A stretch of 64,000 bases of DNA from Zopfochytrium polystomum (taxonomy: Eukaryota > Chytridiomycota > Chytridiomycetes > Chytridiales > Chytridiaceae): the NCBI GenBank assembly GCA_025765615.1, contig JAIVFJ010000074.1, positions 62,001 to 126,000 of the forward strand, in the 5' to 3' direction. Positions 34,305-46,126 of this stretch are shown piece by piece (the stretch's first letter is position 1; each line of letters begins with the position of its first letter). Made by a program: the position numbers and the translations under genes. The notes under the pieces were generated by a model, which was not told the DNA's origin, made no database searches, and worked only from the letters and a program-made list of their open reading frames with translations.

Positions 34305-34843
34305 CTATTGCTTCTTTGCTGCGGCACCCTTTCCCTTTCCCTTTCCAGCATTATTGTTACCCTTTGCAGTGGCAGCAGGAGCAGCAGCAGGCTCGACCGC
34401 TTTCGCGCCGCCGTCCGTCAGCTGCCGCTGATTTCCGGTGGCGGCGTCGGCCGCGTCCGCGTCCGCGGCGGCGGGCGCGGGCAGCGGCAGCAAGTGTCGG
34501 TAAAAGCGCGACGCGTTGCGCGCGGCGAACGCTGGCGGCTTTGGGATCGCGCCGTCCCTGAGGGTCGACACGGGCGGCGGAAACACGAAATCCTCCGTCA
34601 TGGTGACGACGACCTTTTTAAACGCAGCCCTGCGGTCCTTCATGCCCGCGGGCGTCCTGACGTTGCGGCCCTCGTAGTTCATGGTGCGCACGTCCGTGAT
34701 CTCGAGGCCGTACATGGCCTTGAGCAGCGCCTGGATGTCCACCTTGTTGAGCGACGGCGGCACGCGGAAGACGGCTTGGTGCGGAGGGAGCGTCGAGCGC
34801 ACGAGGCGTAGCTGCACGTTGGGGAAGAAGAGCGTTGCGCCGG
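34305..34843 (-). CDS. MRPL23: Mitochondrial ribosomal protein uL23m (5' exon unresolved)
   Basis: The main exon (34843-34305, 179 codons plus two nucleotides) encodes GATLFFPNVQLRLVRSTLPPHQAVFRV, then SLNKVDIQALLKAMYGLEITDVRTMNYEGR, the fold-defining part of uL23m, which sits near the mitoribosomal exit tunnel. An FPPP turn and an Ala/Lys-rich tail (GKGKGKGAAAKKQ) close the protein. It must be preceded by a 5' exon ending with one leftover base, joined at an acceptor CTAG next to 34844. The only nearby ATG (34989-34987) opens a frame that stops after eight codons, so the start exon is either farther upstream or damaged. The upstream intron-like stretch is A/T-homopolymer-rich. Confidence 0.75.
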
Positions 34844-34849
34844 CTAGGG

Positions 34850-35442
34850 GTTGTTTTTTTTGGGGGGGTTCGTTAGTTGTGTGGTGTTAATTTTTTATTT
34901 TATTTTTTTTATTTTTTTTTTTTAGGTGAGTGGGTCGGAGTAGAGAGGATGCACGGGCGAGGGTTAGTCTTGCGAAGGTGTGTGTGCCATGGCGCGTGAA
35001 AACGGTTTAAAGATAAAAGGGTGGTGGGGGCCGGGCCAGGGGTGGCTCTGGGTTGATGCCTCGTTTGCGCGGCCGTCGCCCGCCAGCCTGTAGTTCTCGT
35101 TTGTCCGGGCCGGCAAGCAAACGTCCGTGCGTCCTGGACGATCGCCGAGCGCGCGGTGTGGGGTCGGCCCAGCCGCCGGGGAGGGCGGCGGCGATTCGCT
35201 CGCGCGCACGCTCGCTCGCTCGCTCCCTCGCCGTTGCTGCTGCCGGGAGGCGGCGACGACGCCGACGTGGACGGCGAACGACGTGCGATCGGGTCTCAGG
35301 CTCTGTCTCCCCGTCTCTCTCTGTCGGTCAGTCTCTCTCGGTCTGTCTCTCTGAGTCTCTCTCTCTCCCTCCATGGTTTGGTCGCACCTGGCAGGCGTGA
35401 CATGGTCGCCCTTTCTTTTTTTCTTTTCTGGGCCAGTCACTC

Positions 35443-35488
<46 letters not shown>

Positions 35489-35852
35489 TCTCTCGCTCTC
35501 ACTCTCTCTCTCTTCTGCTCTCTCTCTCCCTCTTTGCTCTCTCCCTCCCCGTCTCTCTGTTCTCTCTCTTTCTTTCTTTCTTTCTCCATTCGACGACGTT
35601 GTTGCCTCTCTGCAACCCGCAGATTCCTTACTGCGGCTAAACGTACGACCATTGTCGACCACCCACCGGTCTCGTACGACCCTCAACGCAGCTCACCACC
35701 CACCCATCCCATCATCCTTCGTGCCTGCTGCCGCCGCCCGCATTCATTTTCCCAAGAAGTCGAGCGCTTCGATAGTGCAACCCCAATTCCACAGGAGCGC
35801 GCGCCGCTAGCGGGGATCCTCACCACCCACCCAATCTGCTGTCGTTGTTGTC
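34850..35852. promoter_or_regulatory. CT-rich upstream region of UTP15
   Basis: About 1 kb. It starts with T/A homopolymers (34894-34924), then a GC-rich segment, and from about 35296 to 35585 is almost entirely CT microsatellite with CTGT and CTTT variants, pyrimidine on the UTP15 sense strand and ending about 270 bp before the ATG. Long frames reported in all phases here are repeat artefacts. Confidence 0.6.
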
Positions 35853-37822
35853 ATGGAGTACAAAAAGCTCGTGCCGGAACGGGCACCGACATTGGCGGTG
35901 ACTCCTGCCGCTCGCAAGGCAGCCGCAGAAGCAGCGTACTGGAAGGGTTTCAAGGTAGGAGAAAACCAAAAAAAAAAAAAAAGACGAGCAAGTTTTGGAG
36001 TGGTCCGAGGCCGCCCGCCCGCCCCCCATTCGCACGCTGACTGCTTCTCGCCATGACAGAACCCGGTGCTCGTCAAAGAGTTTTCTTCGGTCACGAGCAT
36101 CCACTTTTCAGCCACAAAGCCGCACGACTTTGCGGTCACTTCTTCCACCCGCGTCCAAATCTACAGCCCATCCACCAACGCAGTCCGAAAGACCATCACG
36201 CGGTTCAAGGATTTCGCTTTTTCGGGATGTATACGCGACGACGGAAAGCTGCTCGTCGCCGGCGACGCATCGGGTCTCGTCCAAGTCTTTGATCTCAACA
36301 GCAGAGCGGTGCTGCGGTCTTTTTCGGGTCACAAGGACACGGTGCGTGTGACGCGATTCTCCCCAAACCACAACCACGTTCTCTCTGCGTCGGACGACCG
36401 GACAGTGAAGCTCTGGGATCTACCGAGTCAAGCCGCATTCGTCACGCTAAGCGATCACACGGTATGCAACCAACAGCGACAAACGACATCCTCTGTTTGG
36501 TCTAAACCTGCAATGACCTTGCGCTCACAATCTGCGTTCTCTCTCTCTCTTTTTTCGACTCAAAGGATCACGTGCGAGCGGCCGCCATCAATGTTGATAA
36601 CCCACACATTGTCCTCACGGGCTCATACGATCACACAGTCCGACTCTACGACGTCCGCGCGCCCTCAAACAGCAACTGCGTCATGGCATTTTCGCACGGC
36701 GCACCCGTTGAATCCGTCCTCATTCTCCCCGGGTCCTCGCTGGTCGCATCGACGGGCTCCAACAAGCTCAAAATCTGGAACATCCTGGGCGGCGGCGGCG
36801 GCGGCATCGGCGGTACCCCCCGCCGCCGAGCCGTCCGCGCGTGCCTTCCAAACAGTCTCCAACCACCAGAAAACGATCACGTCCTCATGCCTCGACGGGT
36901 CGGGGACGCGGATCCTCACGGGCTCGCTCGACGGCCAGGTCAAGGTGTTTAGCCTCGAAGAGTGCCGAGTGGTCCACTCGATCAAGTACCCCGCGCCGAT
37001 CCTGGCCGTCGCCGTGTCGCCCAGCGACACGCACCTCGCCGTCGGCATGACCACCGGCCTGCTCTCGATCCGCAAGCGCGTCGTCCGGACCGAGGACGCG
37101 GCACGCGCCGCGCGGCAGAACGAGGCGCTCGGCGGCGGCGCCGGCGCGAAGCGGCCCGCGCCCGGGTACATTGTTGCGCGCTCGCGGTTCATGCTGCCCC
37201 CAGCGCAGGGACCGCAAGCGGGCGACCTCGTGGTGTCGGCGTACGCGGCGGCGGGGGCGCCGACGACGGCGGTCGCGCTGCCGGACGGAAAGCTGTACCA
37301 AGGCCCGGCGAACCTGCGGCCACCGTCGCTGACAAAGTACGACCAGATGCTGCGAAAGTTCCAGTACGGCGAGGCGCTCGACCTCGCGCTCGACAAGGAC
37401 CGCGACCCCGACGTGGTCGCGGCGCTGCTGCAGGAGCTCGTGGCGCGCAGCGGCCTCAAAACTGCGCTCGGCGGCAGGGACGACGCCGGACTCGAGCCCA
37501 TCACCAGCTTTTTGTTGAAGAACCTGGTCGGGTCGCGGCATTCAAATATCTTCATGCACGTCACGGACGTTATTTTGGGTAAGCGTTTCGCGCGAGAAGG
37601 CGGCTCCTATTTTTTCGACTCACCGGTTCCCCTTCTTTTTTTCGTTCCACCTCGCCCATTCCACCTCACCGCGCAGACATCTACGGGTCGGTGATCGGAA
37701 AGTGCACGATCATTGACGAGCTGTTCATCAAGCTTGGGAGGAAGGTCCGGGAGGAACTCGATTTCCAAGAGTCGATCACCCAGTGCTTAGGGTTGCTAGA
37801 AATCCTCCTTTCTCAGCAATAA
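35853..37822 (+). CDS. UTP15: UTP15, SSU processome WD40 protein
   Basis: A t-UTP subunit of the small-subunit processome, needed for rDNA transcription and 18S pre-rRNA processing in the nucleolus. Exons are 35853-35954, 36060-36461, 36566-37578 and 37677-37822; 553 aa after one correction. Features are YWKGFKNPVLVKEF, FAVTSSTRVQIYSP, WD repeats ending TVKLWDL, TVRLYDV and KLKIWNI, and the UTP15 C-terminal domain (MLRKFQYGEALDLAL, FLLKNLVGSRHSNIFMHVTDVIL, ELDFQESITQCLGLLEILLSQQ). In exon 3 the frame shifts by one within the C6 run at about 36815-36820, between a Gly run and AAEPSARAFQTVSNHQKTIT. Total exon length is one base above a multiple of three, so one extra C explains it exactly. Confidence 0.9.
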
Positions 37823-38066
37823 ATGCGTTTCAGCGCAATGCTCTGCTTTTGCTTTGCTTTGTGATGTGTGCCGTTTGTCAGAGTGAGAGAAGGAGAGGGA
37901 GGGAAGGAGAGGTGCAGAGAGGGGTGGTGGGATCGATGATGTAAGTTGTGCGAGCGAGCGACAGAAAAAAAAGTGGGCTTTCCGCTACATTGGGGGGAGG
38001 ACGTTGTCTTTGACGCGTGTCGCTCCGCCCAACGACCCTCGCATCGCGTTGGCGCCTCCACATCCG

Positions 38067-40213
38067 ATGGATCCTCATGCGTGCTCCGAAGCCCTCAAAG
38101 ATGACGACGACGACAGCGACCGTCGGATGAGAAGACGGAGTAGAGGTGACCACGACGTCGGCGATGCCGGTGGTGCAGTCGACATGGCACTCAACCGGCA
38201 AGGCTCCGACGAGCTGCTTCCGCCGCAGCTGCTGCACACAGTCCTGGCGGACCTCATGGCTCGCAAGTCCCTGCTCCTCGCAGCTACTCCAGCCGCCGCC
38301 GCCACGGCAAGGTACAGCGGCGCGGCAGACGCACTGCGCCCCCCGTCGCCGCCGTCAGGCGGAAGTACACCCTTGCCCGTCCGCGAGCTGGAACTCGCCC
38401 TCTCCATGCTCTGGGAACTGGCAGCCCGCCGGCGCTCCGCCGACACCATCCTCGCGTCGCAGGGCCACTTGGTCCTGTCCGGCTGGATCCGCTTCCTCGC
38501 CGCCAACGCCGCCGCCGCCGCCGCCGCCCACACGACGCGCAGAGACGGCAAACACCCCGCGCTGCCGCAGGGTGATGACGCCGACCGCATCGTCGAGCTC
38601 GCTCTCGGCACCCTGGCCAACGCCGCCTCGGCCGCTACCCCGCGCCTGGCGCGCAGGTCCTTCTTTCCGGCTCGCGCACCCCGCTCCTCACCATCATCTT
38701 CTTCTTCTCGTCCGCCGTCTTTGTCGCCGTCGAGCACGGAGCAGGACCAATTCACCGAGGCCGACGCCGCCATGCGGGACCTGCTGCGCGACGCGTGCGA
38801 CGTGTCCGCGTCCCACCCGGTCTTTTCGACGACGGCCGCGGCGCCGCTGCTGCCCGCGACGGCGCGCTCGCTCGCGGCACTCGAGCAGGCGACGCGCCTC
38901 GTTGCCGCAGTGATGGCGCGCGCACTGGCATCCTCGGGCGGCGAGGACGACGACGACGGCGGCGGCAGCGACTGCCATTGGGACGACGACGTCCTGCGGC
39001 TGGACGAGGTTCTCGCCGACCACCCGGCCGTCGTCGCCGCCTGGGTGACCTACGCGCTACAGTGGCGCGCGCCGGTCGCCCCGCTGCGCGAGCAGGCCGT
39101 GGCGGCACTCGAGTGCGTCTTAGCCGGGCGCAGCAGCAGCGACCTTCGCCGCACCGGGGGCGGCGGCGGGGACGACGACGACGATCCGACCGCGCACGCC
39201 GCCGCCGGCGCAGCCCCGCGCGCAGCCTTCCCCCGCGCAGGAGCCGTCCTCGACGGCCTCCGTTGGGCGTTCCTGGAGCAGCTCGATGCGCTGTCTGCCG
39301 CGGCGGCGCCCAGCGGAGGTTCCACGGAACCAGGCTGGCCGTGGTGGCGCCAAACGCTCGACCTGCTCTCCCAGCTCCTCGGCGTCGGCAGGCAACCGCC
39401 GTCGACGGTCGCCACACTCTTGGCCACCCTCCGCGCGCTGCTGCGCCGTCTCGACACCTCCGGCGCCGCCGGCGGCGGCCAGCAAGCTTCGGAGTGGGAG
39501 GCTCCCGACGACGACGACGACGGACCCGACCAGGACGACGATCACGACGGAGAGGGAAACCGCACCGCCGCCGGCCGCCGCCGCGCTCCCGCGGCGGCTG
39601 TATCGTGTCTGGTGCGGCTCGTCTTCCACGCGAGCGCGCCGCGCCTGCCTAGCAGAAACGACGCCGCGGCGGTGGCGGCTGCGGCGATGCGCTGTGCGCT
39701 GCCGTCGCTGAAGGGGTGGGCCGTTTTGAACTGGGCTGTGCGGCAGCTGTACAGCGCGGAGTGGGCGGACGCGGACGACAAAGAGGCTGATGAGGTAGTG
39801 AGGAGGATTTTCGAAGAGGGTACGGAGGCTCTGGCGAACGGCGTTGACGTCGACGTGGGCGATTCGCGGTGGTTGGAGGTGAGGTTGTCTTTTTTTTTTT
39901 TTTTTTTTTTTTTCTTGTTCTTGTGATCGTCTCTCGGTGAGAGGGCTGTTTTCAGAGTAGAGTGAGTTTTGACGGCGGTCCCTCGCTCTTATTACCCCAC
40001 CACCTCCAGGACCACCGCTTTGGTGAATTGCATTGGAGAAGAGGAGCCGCGTACCAGGAGGATGCCGACACGGAGGCCGAGTCCGAGAGAAGGGTTGAAC
40101 GCGTGGTGACGGAGACGCTCTGCTTGATGGTCGTCGTAGCGCAGCGCGACGGCGCTGGCGAGAAGGCTCAAAACGCTGTGAAAGCCGCGCTGGGGGGTTT
40201 GCTGAGCGCCTGA
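38067..40213 (+). CDS. SAAL1-like armadillo-type protein
   Basis: Exons are 38067-39878 and 40010-40213; 671 aa from the first in-frame ATG (the frame is open about 60 bp further upstream). The protein is helical and ARM-like: LELALSMLWELAARR, RIVELALGTLANAA, LDEVLADHPAVVAAWVTYALQW and, in exon 2, VERVVTETLCLMVVVAQRDGAGEKAQNAVKAAL. The ELALGTLANAA helix and the following layout resemble SAAL1, an armadillo-repeat protein linked to proliferation. The match is moderate and the function is not known. Acidic Asp runs interrupt the helices (near 38945, 39170 and 39510). The intron carries a run of about 22 T directly after its donor. GC content is very high in this gene compared with its neighbours. 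Confidence 0.6.
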
Positions 40214-40290
40214 AAGCATATAATAGGCAGTTCTAATGGATACTGAATGTATTTAAGTTTTAATTGGAAATCATTCATCGCGAAGCCACG

Positions 40291-42531
40291 ATGAGCACCA
40301 GCAGCACGGCTGGGTCCAAGAAGAGAAGGCCGAGCGGCGCAACGACGACGACGTCGACGTCCAAGGCCCTGCTGGCGGCAGCCTCGACCGACGACGTCGT
40401 CGATGAGGCGCTTGCATACGATGTGAGAGATCTCTCAAATACCACTCACATCCGTTTTTGATCGCCCCTCTCCCCGCAAGGTCGTCATCATCGGCGCAGG
40501 GATCTCGGGCCTTACCGCCGCATGGTCCTGCCTCGACGCCAACCTCCGCATCGCCGTCCTCGAAGCCCGCGATCGCGTCGGCGGCCAGTGCCTCACGCAG
40601 GTCCTCGACGCATCCCCGTCGCCCACGAGCGCAGTCCGCGTCGACCTCGGCGCCACCTGGATCCTCCCCGATCGCCAGCCGCACATCACGCAGCTCCTGA
40701 CGACGCTGGACCTCGCCACCGCCGAGGCCTCCAGCGCGGCAACGACGACAACGACAGCGGGGGCGCGCACGCTGCACATCCCCGCGCGGCCAGCGGACGC
40801 GCCCCTCGTGTTCACGCCGAGCGCGTCGGCGCCGCCGCCCTTGGCCGCCGCGGCGCTGCTGGACGCCCAGCTGGCCGCCTCGACCCTGGCCTGGATGCAG
40901 CGGCGCCTGGCCCCGCGCCAGCAGCCGTCGCGCGCCGTCGCGCAGACATGGGACGCCCTCTCCGTCGCAGAGTGGATGCGCAAGAGCATGTGGACCGCGA
41001 CCGCAAAGCGCGCGTTGGCCCTCGCCGTGAGGCTGCTCCCCGGCGGCCGCGAGGTCGAGGAGGTCGGCTTGGTCGCGCTGCTGCGCGCGCTCGAAACCGC
41101 GGGTGCCGCCGGCGCGGCCGGCTTGCTGGCGGGGATCTTTGGCGTCGGAGAGCGGCGTGCGCGCGTCCGCGAAGGTTCGAGGGGGGAACCGTGCTCGGTG
41201 CTTACTGTGTATTTATTGAGTTCTTCAACGCGCTAGGGGCCCAGGCCATCCCGATCCTCCTCTCGACTCGGCTGCACAACACGCAGCTGTTCCTCTCGCA
41301 CCGCGTCACGCATGTCTCCCGCACGCACCACCCGACCTACCTCCGCATCCACACGGCGTCGTCCACGCCCGTCCCCGCGACCTTCCTCGCCAAGGCCGTC
41401 ATCGTCGCGATCCCTGCTCCGCTCTGCCTCGCCATCCAATGGGCGCCCGCGCTACCCCCGCGCAAGCTCCATTTCCTGCAGTCGAGGGCCGCCGCGGCCG
41501 GGTACGCCGCAAAGGTCGTTTGCGTGTACGATGCTCCGTACTGGACCGAGTCCGGCCGTTCCGGCGAAGCCTTGAGCCTCGAAGGCCCTGTCGCGGCTAC
41601 TTTTGATGCGTCGCCGAAGGGCGACGGGGAGGGCGTCGGAATACTTGTCTGCGTTTTGGCGGGGTAAGTAGGCATTTCCCGCGTTCAGCTTTGTTTCTAC
41701 GGTTAAGGGCGAAAGACTAACCAAGTTGCCCCTGGACTTGTGTGGGATGCGGGGACATACAAGGTCGCCGGGCCGTGACTGGTCGGACCTGCCTGAAGAA
41801 CATCGCAAGACCGCCGTTCTTCGACAGCTCCAAGCGCTGTTTGGCGACGACGGCCGAATCGCGACCCCTCGGCGCTACATCGAAATGGACTGGTCGCGAG
41901 AGCAGTACACCGGCGGATGGATGGGTACAATCAGCCAAACCCCAACCACCTGATTTCTTTTAGTCTCCGAATCGTTTGTTTCTTTAACGACCTCTCCTTC
42001 CTTGTCCTCTACGATTCGTCCCCAAGGCGGCCTGGTTGGCCCCGGTGTCTCCTCGCAGTTCGATGACGAGTTTCACAAGCCGGTCGACGGAGTCTTCTTC
42101 GGAGGCTCTGAGACTGCGGCAGAGTGGGCAGGACACATGGATGGAGCGGTGAGGGAGGGGCGTGAAAGCTGTTGAGGAAGCGGGATTGCTCAATGGTTAC
42201 AACGCCAATGCCCCGCAATTCAAAATAGGTTTCAAGCGGAGTCCGCGTCGCCAAGGACGTCATTGGGTTTCTCAAGGCTGGCGGTCGTACAAACGGGGGC
42301 GCGTCGGCGGCCGGTCGGCGCGCAGCAAAAGACGACCACGGAGACCACGACGACGACGCGGGCGCGAGCGGCCGGTTGGGCGTCCGCGCCGCGGAGAGGC
42401 TGCGCGACAAGTACGAGGTGCAGCAACTCTCGTGGATGTACCGGTGGCTGACGATGGCTGTGGCAGTGGCGGTGCTCTTATTTGGCGCCGCGTTTGCGAT
42501 CGCGAGGTTCTTGCTGCGTTGTGGGAATTGA
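40291..42531 (+). CDS. Monoamine-oxidase-like flavoprotein with C-terminal membrane anchor
   Basis: An FAD amine oxidase that oxidatively deaminates amines; MAO-type enzymes sit in the mitochondrial outer membrane by a C-terminal tail. Proposed exons are 40291-40422, 40481-41190, 41245-41663, 41764-41924, 42027-42148 and 42229-42531; about 615 aa. The dinucleotide motif is VVIIGAGISGLTAAW, followed by EARDRVGGQ and DLGATWI. Late motifs are EMDWSREQYTGG, VDGVFFGGSETAAEWAGHMDGAV and a C-terminal hydrophobic helix (MAVAVAVLLFGAAFAIARFLL). The residue that is the flavin-linking Cys in MAO A/B (SGGCY) is Trp here (TGGWM), so FAD is probably not covalent. One base seems missing from the G6 run at 41181-41186; restoring it makes all phases consistent. 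Confidence 0.8.
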
Positions 42532-43530
42532 AAGAATACAAATTTAAAGGCGAGCTTACGGCCACGGATCGCTTAGTGAGCGGAAGGAAGCACACGAAAG
42601 AGACTTTTCTCTCAAATAGCAATGAGGCAGGAAAGAACTGTGGTAACAAGGTCAGGAACGGCAAGCTAACGCGACGAAAAGTACAATTACTCATCAACTT
42701 GATGACAGTGCGAGAGCAGCCAGGAACGACACATCGGTTTCTTAATAGAACATCTTGTAACGAAAGTTGGTATGCATAAAGTTCAATAGTAGGGCATTGC
42801 CCTGGCAAAAGCTGACCACAGCTGCCTGTGGGAGGTTTTCAATTTTTGCTTCATGTCCAAAGCTATAGAGATAAGAGTCAAAACTTGCCAAATTGATAAG
42901 CTTGTAAACAGGAGTGCACATGAAGATTACCGCTTTAGTGCAATTTGTAGAACGTTGGCAGATGCATCGTTTTACGGATCTCTAGGTTGGCTAAAGAAAC
43001 TGTGACCATGGTGAATCAGAAAGCCATTCCAACCAAATGGACCACTTCCAAAACGAAGCAAATCACAAAATGCGTCAGACACATTTGTTGGGGCCAATGC
43101 ATTGGCATGGAAGAGGTGCAGACAGAAAACTGAATGCATTTGCTCCAGCAAATATGTCTGACACAATTTCAGATTTGCGAGGGTTTTGGAAGTGATCCAT
43201 TGAGTGGTTTGGTTGTGCCAAAATCTTTTTCTTTGGAATATATGTGTGGACGACAGGCTGTTGAGCCTGTGACCTCAAATAAATTAAGTGTACACCCACT
43301 TTTTAACTGGTAGTTGTGAGGATTACCACCCTGTCTCGACCTGTGTTTTGCTGGCAAAATGTGACTGGACTTCGATTCCTAATCTCTTATTATTTATTGG
43401 GTTTCCATACAGCCTCCAACTGGCTCCGTATGTCTTCCTCTGAGCTCTACTTATTATTAATTTATTATTATTATTTATTGGCAATGTTGCAGACAGAAAG
43501 ACTCAGTCTTGATTCTTATTGCTGATACAA

Positions 43531-43597
43531 GGCTCCCTTGCTCAGTGGTTAGAGCTATCCCTTCAATTGGGAAGGTGCCAAGCTTGAGACCTGCTAG
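43531..43597 (+). repeat. tRNA-like sequence (possible SINE head or tRNA relic)
   Basis: The sequence has an intact A-box-like D arm (TTGCTCAGTGGTTAGAGC), an anticodon-like stem ATCCC/GGGA(A) with loop TTCAATT, and a degraded B box (AAGCTTGAGACCTGC in place of GGTTCGAATCC). Acceptor ends do not pair. It is best read as a tRNA-derived relic or the head of a SINE rather than a functional gene. Confidence 0.5.
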
Positions 43598-44224
43598 TTG
43601 ACAGACTGAGCAGAAATGCAAAGTCCTACTATGCCTGGCCAATGGCACCTCCCTTTTGGAAATGACTTAGGACTGAAACACTTCTGTGGGAGAAGTGCTA
43701 AGCCCAGATGGAGAGAGTTAACAAGATGATGGCAGAGTTAACAAGCTCTACCACCTGCCACCATGAAGTAATGCCTCATAAAAGGGTATGAGATCACAGG
43801 GTTTTTCCTTAGGTGGTTTTTACTTATTTTCTCAATAAGTAATGTATTCTGTTTCTCCTGTTTTCCTGTTTTCTCTTTTATTTCTTCCTTGTTGTCTCTG
43901 TCCGTGCTTCTTATTGGCACCAATCATTTCTTGCCAGCTCTCTCCCTTCTGTTTGCCAAGAAATGCCCCATGATTCTCTGGGCTGTCTTCCTTGTTTGGC
44001 TGGCTCAGCCCCATTTCTTGGTGATTCACTCCTCCCATTCTTTTCTTTACTATTTTAGTTATTATTTTACTGCTTTGTATGTGTTTTCCCTCCTTTTTCC
44101 CTCCTCCCTGGTATTCCAACCCTTTCATATTTAAGCAGCTGCCCCTCATCTTTTTGAGTGTGTGAACCTGTGCCTGAAGTTGCCTTGCCTGCCCTTTTCT
44201 TCCTGACTGTATGTAGAGCGGGGG

Positions 44225-44300
44225 GTGGCAGTCCCCTGGTGTGTGACAGGAGGTTGAAGTCCTCTTGGCCATCATGGCAGTGTGCTGGGTTCAAGCCCCA
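44225..44300 (+). repeat. tRNA T-arm-like relic
   Basis: CTGGG-TTCAAGC-CCCAG forms a perfect T stem-loop followed by TGCACC, as in a tRNA 3' half. The 5' half cannot be folded into D and acceptor arms. It is probably a tRNA-derived relic or SINE promoter. Confidence 0.4.
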
Positions 44301-44898
44301 GTGCACCTCACCATTTCTGCATGCTGCTTAGGTTGGACTGGGTTGGAGCCACTTGGTGATGGAAGGATGGAGGGTAAATCTGTGGTGATGCCTCTAGGTT
44401 CCAGCCAATACATCTAGTCAAATCCAGGTCTCTCAAGGTGATATGAATGAGTTGGCTGGTCAGGTACTGCTGCAGGAATGGTCTCTCAGGTATGCCCCCT
44501 CCTCCCTGGTTGTTGGCTCCTGTGGCCTCTGGTGGGCCTGGTCTTCACTGGGTTCAGACCCTCTTTCTCTCAGATTAATGCCTGTGATGTCATGGTGCCA
44601 CACTTGTGTGTGGGAGTGGGTTTTAACCTTCCTTGCTTCTAAGATAGGGGATTCCTCTGGCCTGGAGAGGCAGACGTCTGTGTCCTAGTAGGATGAAGCA
44701 AGAAGAGTCCCACTGACGCCCACCCTGTGTGCTCCCTCCTTGGATTGAGTTGGAACCTCGCTTGGGAGTGAGACAAGATGTGTCTGGTTCTGTTAAGTGG
44801 AAAACAGTTCTGGTTTGATCCAACAGGCATCTCTGCACACTACCTGTTCCTTGTGTTTGCCCTTTGTGTCCAACCCCCTCCAACTTAGGGCTTGTCTT

Positions 44899-45302
44899 GT
44901 TAGGTGGACCTGACTGGTTAGCAGCAAGAGGCACAAGACGGACCCGAACCTATTGTGACTGTCAGTTATCGTTCTCACGATGCCCATAGGAGAGCAAGCC
45001 AATGCAGACCTGGGTGCTGGCTTGCGCTGATGGCAAATACTCCAAGTATTAAGTGGAACGGAACCTGGTGTCAACAGTTTTCCTCCTCCTCTGCTCAAGC
45101 AGATAATATAGGAGAGGTTTTTACCCTGTGCCAATCACGCTTGCCTAGCAACTATTACAGTGTGCATATCATCACCATGTACCAATAATTCATCACAGAG
45201 TTTTTCTCTTTCTCTCCAAGTTGGGGAGAAGGACCACCCACAAACACACATCTCCACTTCATTCACTCCTTCCACTCACTCACTCAGAGTAGACTGTTTA
45301 CA
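44899..45302 (+). repeat. Dispersed repeat, copy B (about 404 bp)
   Basis: Second copy of the element at 901-1312, in the same orientation, with the same abrupt ends and small indels. It lies inside the CpG-poor island. Many differences from copy A are C/T or G/A, consistent with transition decay. Confidence 0.75.
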
Positions 45303-46058
45303 TTTCGCAGAGAGGGAGCTAGTGCTCCAAGGTGGTGGCTCCAACAGGTTGGGACCTGGTCACTTTCCTCCCCACTCTCTTGCCTTCCCCCTTGGCTTCT
45401 GCCTTGGGAAGGAGCTGGCACAGATTGGTTGGTGCTGCCTTAGGCGCCCCCTTTGTTGCCCTAAGTCTCATTCCTTACTGAGTGATTCGGTCCCTTTGGC
45501 TTTGCCATTGGGGTTTCTCTGTGTCTTGGACCAGAGGCATTTTGCACTTTCTTTTGTGCTTGTGCCATCTTTGTCACACTTTTCTTATGTTTCCCTTTCA
45601 GATGTGTGATGGTTGCTCTTTTTGTGTTTATAGAGTTTCTTTTGTGTTTGATGATGGGCTTTAGTAGACTCCAAATACATTTTCCTGTCTGGTGACCCCT
45701 AGAAACCTTCCTTTGCCCTTTTCATTAGATAGGAATGGTATTTAGGCCATTGCTCTATTTCCACCTCCAGCCCAGGGTGAGGAGATTTTGAGAGCACAGC
45801 CTCACAGAGTACGCTCAGCACCAACCTCTTCAATTTGTTCCTGCTTGTGCTTTGTGGTTGTTTGGCAGCTTTCAATAGCCCCTGCATACGCAATCTTCCT
45901 GTTCCAGCACTGGCACGTTGTGGAACATGTTTGAAGCTCATGCACCTACTGGACTGAACTCTCTGGAGGTGGTTGTGCTTGGCACCTTCCCCACCAGATG
46001 AGAATCTAGGCAACTCATTAGAGTGACTGCTGTCAAAAAACCGACTTTGAAAGTGGTG

Positions 46059-46126
46059 CTCCCGGTCCGAGAATTGAACCCGGGCCTACCCTGATAGGGT
46101 GATACTAGCCACTATACTAACTGGGA
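46059..46126 (-). pseudogene. tRNA-Asp-like pseudogene
   Basis: On the minus strand the sequence starts TCCCAGTTAGTATAGTGG and ends with T arm CCGGG-TTCAATT-CTCGG and a 3' strand ACCGGGA that pairs with the 5' end except at one position. The D arm matches tRNA-Asp. The anticodon arm has lost about four bases (ACCCT-ATC-AGGGT, a three-base loop), so it cannot decode normally. Total length is 68 instead of about 72. Confidence 0.6.

Noticed and set aside
35156..36040. 294-codon plus-strand frame upstream of UTP15
   Set aside because: Crosses (CT)n and overlaps the UTP15 first exon in another frame; artefact.
38752..39652. Long overlapping frames on both strands of the SAAL1-like gene
   Set aside because: Very high GC removes stop codons in all frames; only the 38067 frame shows ordered helices and splices to a sensible last exon.
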